Below, one piece after another: positions 59,480 through 64,000 of a DNA stretch of 64,000 nucleotides (positions within the stretch are counted from its first letter, which is position 1; every line of letters starts with the position of its first letter). The notes under the pieces are model-generated. The model ran no database searches and was not told the origin of the DNA. It worked only from the letters and a program-made list of their open reading frames with translations. Source of the stretch: 66-474 sp035606235 (lineage in GTDB: Bacteria > Pseudomonadota > Gammaproteobacteria > Xanthomonadales > Rhodanobacteraceae). The DNA lies in assembly GCA_035606235.1 (NCBI GenBank), contig DATNFU010000026.1, positions 62,001 to 126,000 on the forward strand. Direction: 5' to 3'. The translations under genes were made by a program, and so were the position numbers.

Positions 59480-61231
59480 ATGAACAGCATTGACGCCGAC
59501 GAACTGCGCGCCTTGCTCAAGCGCAGCGAAATCTTCCAGCATCTGCGCGGGCGCGAACTGGATGCGCTGGCGCGCGAGATGGCGTGGTTTTCGCTGCCGG
59601 GCGGCGCGCCATTGTTCGAGGCCGGTGATGTCTCCGACGCGCTCTACGTGGTGAAGGCCGGCAGCATGGGCGCTTTCGGCGTGCCGCGCTCCGGCGGCGT
59701 GGCGCGTCTGCTCGGGGTCATCCCGCGCGGCAGTACGCTCGGCGAACTGGGCCTGATCACCGGCCAGCCACGCGAAACCAGCGTGCGTGCGCTGCGCGAT
59801 TCGGAGCTGCTGCGGCTTTCGCGCGCGGGTTTCGACGCGCTGGTACGCGCCCATCCGGAAGCGATGCTGGGAGCCGCGCGCAGCGCGGTGATCGGTCTGA
59901 CCGAACGCGTGCAGCAACGCGGCAAGGGCGAGCCGGTGAGCGCACCGCATACGTTCGCGTTGCTGCCTTTCGACGACAAAGTGGACCTGCACGGCTTTGC
60001 CGAGCGCCTGCGCAAGCAGATGCTGATCCGTGGCGACTGCCTGGTGATCGGCGCAGCGCTTGGCGCCGGGCGCAGCACCGACTGGTTTGCGCAGCGCGAA
60101 AGCGAAGTGCGCTTCGTGCTGTATATGGCCGATGGCGACGAGGGTTGGCGCCAGCTATGCCAGCGTCAGGCCGACGCGTTGCTGCTGGTGGTGGATGCCG
60201 CGTGCAAGCCCGCCGCATGGCCGGATGACGAGGCGATCGGCGCGCCAAACATGAGTGCACGGCCCCGGCACCTGGTGCTGTTGCAGCCGCATCCTCGTTT
60301 CATCTATGGCGCGGCACGCGCCTGGCGGACCGCGTTGCGCGATGGCGAGCTGCGTCACCACCACGTCCGCCACCGCGAAGATGTCGCGCGCATCGCGCGA
60401 CTGCTGAGCGGCGATGGCACCGGGCTGGTGCTGTCCGGCGGCGGCGCGCGCGGCTTCGCGCAAATCGGCGTGATCCGCGCACTGCGTGAGGCCGGTATCG
60501 TGGTGGACAGCGTGATCGGCACCAGCATCGGCGCGATCATCGGCGCGGGCGTCGCCTATGAATGGGATGACCTGAAAATGCACGAGGCCTATCGGCGTGC
60601 ACTGGTGGACGGCAAACCGCTTTCCGACTGGACACTGCCGCTGGTGGCGCTGACCCGCGGCGCGCGCACCACGATGCTGCTGCGCGAGGCATTTGGCGAA
60701 ATCGACATCGAGGATCTGCCGATCGATTTTGCCTGCCTCTCCGCCGATCTGACCAGGGGCGCGGCGGCGGTGCATCGCTCTGGCCTGCTCTGGCGCTGGC
60801 TGCGCGCGTCCGGCGCGGTGCCCGGCATTCTGCCGCCGCTGCTGCACCAGGGTCATGTCTACGTGGATGGCGCCGTGGTCAACAACCTGCCCACCGATGT
60901 GCTGAGCGACGAAGGTTTGCGCCGCATCATCGCTGTGGACATCAGCGCCGACGATATGCTGACGGCCCATGTCGAGGAAGCGGCATCGCCGCATTGGCCG
61001 ACGCTGTGGGCGCAGCGCAGGTCCGGTGGGCGCCCGAATGCCTTCGCGATCCTGGTACGCGCGGGCATGCTCAATTCCGAAGCCGGCAGCGCGCGCCGGC
61101 GCGAACTCGCCAGCCTGCTGCTGCGCCCGCACCTGGAAGCGGTCGGCTTGCTGGACTGGCACGAGTTCGAGCGCGCAATCGAGGCAGGTTACGGTTACAC
61201 CCTGCGCGCGCTGGAAGAGAATATTTTCTAG
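59480..61231 (+). CDS. patatin-like phospholipase with N-terminal cyclic-nucleotide-binding domain
   Basis: A 583-residue protein like a small neuropathy-target-esterase homologue. Residues about 12–130 form a cNMP-binding beta-roll (LFEAGDVSDALYVVKAGSMGAF, GSTLGELGLITGQPRETSVRAL). A linker of about 170 residues follows, then a patatin domain with the oxyanion motif GGGARGFAQIGV, the nucleophile GTSIGA and the catalytic Asp in VDGAVVNNLP. It probably hydrolyses lysophospholipids at the inner membrane under nucleotide or fold-based control. The 3' end overlaps the convergent aldehyde dehydrogenase by four bases. Confidence 0.93.
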   Translation: MNSIDADELRALLKRSEIFQHLRGRELDALAREMAWFSLPGGAPLFEAGDVSDALYVVKAGSMGAFGVPRSGGVARLLGVIPRGSTLGELGLITGQPRETSVRALRDSELLRLSRAGFDALVRAHPEAMLGAARSAVIGLTERVQQRGKGEPVSAPHTFALLPFDDKVDLHGFAERLRKQMLIRGDCLVIGAALGAGRSTDWFAQRESEVRFVLYMADGDEGWRQLCQRQADALLLVVDAACKPAAWPDDEAIGAPNMSARPRHLVLLQPHPRFIYGAARAWRTALRDGELRHHHVRHREDVARIARLLSGDGTGLVLSGGGARGFAQIGVIRALREAGIVVDSVIGTSIGAIIGAGVAYEWDDLKMHEAYRRALVDGKPLSDWTLPLVALTRGARTTMLLREAFGEIDIEDLPIDFACLSADLTRGAAAVHRSGLLWRWLRASGAVPGILPPLLHQGHVYVDGAVVNNLPTDVLSDEGLRRIIAVDISADDMLTAHVEEAASPHWPTLWAQRRSGGRPNAFAILVRAGMLNSEAGSARRRELASLLLRPHLEAVGLLDWHEFERAIEAGYGYTLRALEENIF

Positions 61232-62640
61232 CGCGTCAGGAATTTCACCAGAGCATTCGCCAACCCGCGGTAGGGTGGGCGCAGCAATGCGAAGCTGGAC
61301 ACCCGCGCCTGCCGGAACACCGGCATGCGATGCGAGAAGGTGAGAAAGCCGGCGTGGCCGTGATACGCGCCCATGCCGGACGCGCCCACGCCGCCGAATG
61401 GCAGCCGCGACTGCACGAAATGCAGCACGGCGTCGTTGACGCACACGCCGCCGGCGATGCAGCTTTCCAGCACGTGCCGGGTGCGTAGGCGATCGTGATC
61501 GAAGTGATACAGCGCCAGCGGCCGCGGGCGCGCATTGACGTATTCGATCGCCTGCTCGATGTGACGGTAGGTGACGACCGGCAGGATCGGCCCGAAGATT
61601 TCCTCGCGCATCACCCGCAAGCCGTCGTTTGCGTCAAGCACCAGTGTGGGGGCGAGGATGCGCGCGTCCGCAGCACTGGCGTTCTCATCCGGCAGCGTGA
61701 TCACGGTGGCACCCGCCGCGCGCGCGTCGTCCAGGTAACCACGCAACCGCTGGTAATGCGCGCCATTGACGATGCTGGCATAGTCGGGTGATTCGCGCAG
61801 CGCCGGATAATGTCGTGCGACGTAGTCGCGCAGATATTTTATGAATGCAGCGCGCGCGGATTCGTGCAGCAGCACGTAATCCGGCGCAATGCAGGTTTGT
61901 CCGGCATTGAGCAGCTTGCCCGCGGCGATGCGCTCGGCCGCCAGCCGCAACGGATAATCCGGCGCGACAATCGCCGGTGACTTGCCGCCCAGCTCCAGCG
62001 TCACCGGCGTCAGGTTGGGCGCGGCCGCGGCCATCACCTTGGCACCGGTCGCGGTCGAGCCAGTGAAGAACAGGTGGTCGAACGGCAGCGCGGCGAACGC
62101 GGCGGCAACACCCGCGTCGCCTTGCACCACGGCCACGCGCTCGCGCGGAAACACTTCCGCGATCAACTCGTGCAGCAACGCGGAAGTGCGCGGTACAAGT
62201 TCGGAGGGTTTCAGCATCACGTGATTGCCCGCGGCCAGCGCATCCACCAGCGGGATCAGCGCGAGGTTCACCGGATAGTTCCACGGCGCGAGGATGCCGA
62301 CCACGCCCAGCGGCTTGAAACGGATTTCGCAACGCGCAGGCAGGAACAGCCAGTTGGTGCGCACACGCTGCGGCCGCATCCAGCGCTTCAAATGGCGGCG
62401 CGCATGATCAATGGCGTGCAGCACGGTCATGCCATCGCTGATCAGGGTCTCATGGCAGGGGCGGCGGCCGAAATCTTCGCTCACTGCGCGCGCGAATTCG
62501 CCCAGCCTCGCCTTGAATGCCGCGCGCAGCCGCGCCAGATCGTCCATGCGCTGTGTATGATCGGGTGCATGCGCGCGCCAGGCATCGCGCTGGAATTGCA
62601 GCAATACGGCAAGATCGGAGTTATCGGGGCGGTCATCCAT
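61228..62640 (-). CDS. coniferyl aldehyde dehydrogenase (CalB-like)
   Basis: A 470-residue NAD(P)-dependent aldehyde dehydrogenase of the short, C-terminally membrane-adjacent CalB/class-3 type. Visible are ILAPWNYPVNLALIPLVDALAAGN, FFTGSTATGAKVMAAAAPN, VTLELGGKSPAIV (general-base Glu), NAGQTCIAPDY (nucleophilic Cys), EEIFGPILPVV and LPFGGVGASGMGAYHG. Coniferyl aldehyde is the usual annotation in xanthomonads; other aromatic or long-chain aldehydes are possible. The divergent carbonic-anhydrase-like gene starts only 23 bp away. Confidence 0.9.
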   Translation of the reverse strand: MDDRPDNSDLAVLLQFQRDAWRAHAPDHTQRMDDLARLRAAFKARLGEFARAVSEDFGRRPCHETLISDGMTVLHAIDHARRHLKRWMRPQRVRTNWLFLPARCEIRFKPLGVVGILAPWNYPVNLALIPLVDALAAGNHVMLKPSELVPRTSALLHELIAEVFPRERVAVVQGDAGVAAAFAALPFDHLFFTGSTATGAKVMAAAAPNLTPVTLELGGKSPAIVAPDYPLRLAAERIAAGKLLNAGQTCIAPDYVLLHESARAAFIKYLRDYVARHYPALRESPDYASIVNGAHYQRLRGYLDDARAAGATVITLPDENASAADARILAPTLVLDANDGLRVMREEIFGPILPVVTYRHIEQAIEYVNARPRPLALYHFDHDRLRTRHVLESCIAGGVCVNDAVLHFVQSRLPFGGVGASGMGAYHGHAGFLTFSHRMPVFRQARVSSFALLRPPYRGLANALVKFLTR

Positions 62641-62662
62641 CGAGCTAGCCTACAATCTCGCC

Positions 62663-63199
62663 ATGTCCAATATCCGTCCTTACCAGAACATCTACCCGAG
62701 GCTCGGCGCGCGCGTGTATGTGGATCCGGCCGCCAGCCTCATCGGCGACGTGGAACTTAGCGATGATGTTTCGTTGTGGCCCGGCGCGGTGGCACGCGGC
62801 GATGTGGAGCGCATCCGCATCGGCGCGCGCACCAACGTGCAGGACGGCGCGGTGCTGCACGTCACCCATGACGGCCCGTACTCGCCCGGCGGCTTTCCCT
62901 GCATCATCGGCGCGGACGTCACCATCGGCCACGCCGCGGTGGTGCACGCCTGTACCATCGAGGATGCGTGTCTCATCGGCATGCATGCGACCGTGCTGGA
63001 TGGCGCGACCGTGCGCAGGCACGCGATGGTCGGCGCGGGCGCGCTGATTGCGCCCGGCAAGATCGTGGGCGAAGGCGAGCTGTGGCTGGGCAATCCGGCG
63101 CGCTGCGTTCGCAAGTTGTCGGATCGCGAGATCGAGCAATTGCATTATTCCGCCGCGCATTACGTGCGGTTGAAGGATCGGTATCTCACCGCTTTGTAG
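62663..63199 (+). CDS. gamma-carbonic anhydrase family protein (YrdA-like)
   Basis: A 178-residue left-handed beta-helix trimer subunit. Hexapeptide repeats run from VYVDPAASLIGDVELSDDVSLWPGAVARGD to the end. The zinc-site histidines lie in VLHVTHDG and TIGHAAVVHACTIEDACLIGMHATVLDGA. A C-terminal helix (YSAAHYVRLKDRYL) closes it. Carbonic anhydrase activity is uncertain in this subgroup. Its TAG stop codon is part of the GTAG of the REP element that follows. Confidence 0.92.
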   Translation: MSNIRPYQNIYPRLGARVYVDPAASLIGDVELSDDVSLWPGAVARGDVERIRIGARTNVQDGAVLHVTHDGPYSPGGFPCIIGADVTIGHAAVVHACTIEDACLIGMHATVLDGATVRRHAMVGAGALIAPGKIVGEGELWLGNPARCVRKLSDREIEQLHYSAAHYVRLKDRYLTAL

Positions 63200-63272
63200 G
63201 AGCGCGCCTGCGCGCGATTGAGGTGCCCCCATGGCGAGGAGCTCCGTGGTCGCGCGCAGGCGCGCTCCTACA
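63195..63272. repeat. REP/BIME with perfect 23-bp inverted arms
   Basis: Arms at 63195–63217 and 63250–63272 are exact inverted copies beginning TGTAGGAGCGCGCC, separated by 32 bp. The GTAG-plus-palindrome form is that of bacterial REP sequences. The left TAG is the stop of the carbonic-anhydrase gene and the right TAG (minus strand) is the stop of aroE. Confidence 0.88.
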
Positions 63273-64000
63273 TGGCACCGCTTTTCAATGCGCGCAACGC
63301 CTCATCCGTCTCCGGCCGCACGCCGTGCCAGTGCTCGAACGAATCCGCGGCGGTTTCGACCAACATCCCCAGCCCATCGAATGCATGCGAGCCTCCCGCA
63401 TTGCGCGCCCAAGCCATGAAGGGTTGCGCGGCCGCGCCGTAAGCCAGATCGTAGGCGACGGTGGTGTTCGCCATCAACGAATCGGGCAGCGACATCGCCG
63501 CGCCGAGCACGCCCGCAGCAGTCGCATTGAAGATCACGTCGAACGCGCTGCAACGCTCCAGCGCATTCCATGCGGATATGCAAACGCGGTCGGGCCTGGC
63601 CAAGGCGTCCGCCAGCAATCTCGCGCGCTCGAGCGTGCGGTTGGCGAGGATCAATTCGCGCACGCCCGCATCCAGCAGCGCCCACGCCACCGCCTGCGCC
63701 GCACCGCCCGCACCCAGCAACAGCACGCGACGATTTTTCAACTCGAGCCCATGGCGATCACGCAAATCACGGATCAACCCCGCGCCATCGGTGTTGTGCG
63801 CTTCAAGGGTCCCGTTGGATTGCCTGCTCAGCACGTTCGCCACGCCGGCACGCCGCGCGGCTTGCGTGTGCGTGTCGGCCAGTTCGAAAGCCGGCCGCTT
63901 GTCGGGCAGGGTGACGTTGGCGCCGCGCCCGCCTTGCGCGAAGAACGCGCGCGCGGATTCAGCGAACCGCTCCGGCGGCGCGTCGATCGCGGTGTATTCC
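63268..64000 (-). CDS. aroE: shikimate dehydrogenase, N-terminus cut by window edge
   Basis: Reduces 3-dehydroshikimate to shikimate with NADPH in aromatic amino-acid synthesis. About 243 residues are visible. The substrate-binding segment GGRGANVTLPDK contains the catalytic-type Lys, then NTDGAGLIRDL, the NADP site VLLLGAGGAAQAVAWALLDAG, NRTLERARLLA, FNATAAGVLG and a C-terminal Gln-free DGLGMLVETAADSFEHWHG. The usual invariant Gln region reads MLVETAADS, slightly divergent. The stop codon is provided by the REP element. Confidence 0.93.
   Translation of the reverse strand, partial: EYTAIDAPPERFAESARAFFAQGGRGANVTLPDKRPAFELADTHTQAARRAGVANVLSRQSNGTLEAHNTDGAGLIRDLRDRHGLELKNRRVLLLGAGGAAQAVAWALLDAGVRELILANRTLERARLLADALARPDRVCISAWNALERCSAFDVIFNATAAGVLGAAMSLPDSLMANTTVAYDLAYGAAAQPFMAWARNAGGSHAFDGLGMLVETAADSFEHWHGVRPETDEALRALKSGAM

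Overview
The window looks like a chromosomal segment of a high-GC (roughly two thirds G+C by eye) gammaproteobacterium of the Xanthomonadales/Lysobacterales, most likely Rhodanobacteraceae. The evidence is the LysM–dprA–topA–tsaC block, the erpA/nudC and hemJ neighbourhoods, coniferyl-aldehyde dehydrogenase, the short REP palindromes, and frequent GTG/TTG starts. No genus is claimed. I see no integrase, transposase, CRISPR array, rRNA or origin.

Layout. 0–10 kb holds housekeeping genes on the + strand: a LysM protein tail, dprA, topA, tsaC, an AMP-forming ligase, purD and an MFS–acyltransferase fusion. 10–13 kb is a minus-strand cluster (DUF6776-like, erpA, nudC, ampE-like). 13–21.5 kb holds hemJ, a two-gene signalling operon (a catalytically degenerate REC/GGDEF/EAL protein plus an RpfC-like hybrid kinase), rppH, elongator tRNA-Met and an orphan sigma-54 response regulator. 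21.5–27.3 kb is a stress and carbohydrate block: GT4 glycosyltransferase, glycogen-debranching enzyme, EF-hand protein, hemerythrin and small conserved proteins. 27.6–39 kb and 51.3–40.3 kb are two long convergent operons of eleven genes each, with start/stop overlaps at most junctions. 51.6–64 kb returns to mostly core genes: topoisomerase IB, a DUF4142 protein, queD, phasin, pirin, a YecA-like protein, xthA, prlC, patatin, calB-like, gamma-carbonic anhydrase and aroE (cut by the window edge).

How the genes work together. The convergent operons appear to make an inositol- and/or pentose-containing glycoconjugate or exopolysaccharide. The left arm has an actinobacterial-type inositol-phosphate synthase, a histidine phosphatase, a CgeB-like glycosyltransferase, a nucleotidyltransferase, an apparently circularly permuted clan GH-A glycosidase, phosphopentomutase, a GT9-like transferase, a PIG-L deacetylase, a GT4, a CelD/GNAT acyltransferase and an APC permease. 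The right arm has UDP-xylose synthase, two more SDR epimerases, a medium-chain dehydrogenase, a Gfo/Idh oxidoreductase, four more glycosyltransferases, a small conserved protein and a TIGR04290-like methyltransferase. The product is unknown.

Regulation. Good sigma-54 (-24/-12) promoters lie upstream of the DUF4142 gene, the EF-hand gene, the hemerythrin gene and the right-arm glycan operon. An orphan NtrC-type activator is encoded in the same window, which suggests, but does not prove, a local RpoN-dependent stress/envelope regulon. REP-like palindromes sit in two convergent gene gaps, where they supply the stop codons of both flanking genes in one case, and other repeat families have been captured as C-terminal codons of two genes.
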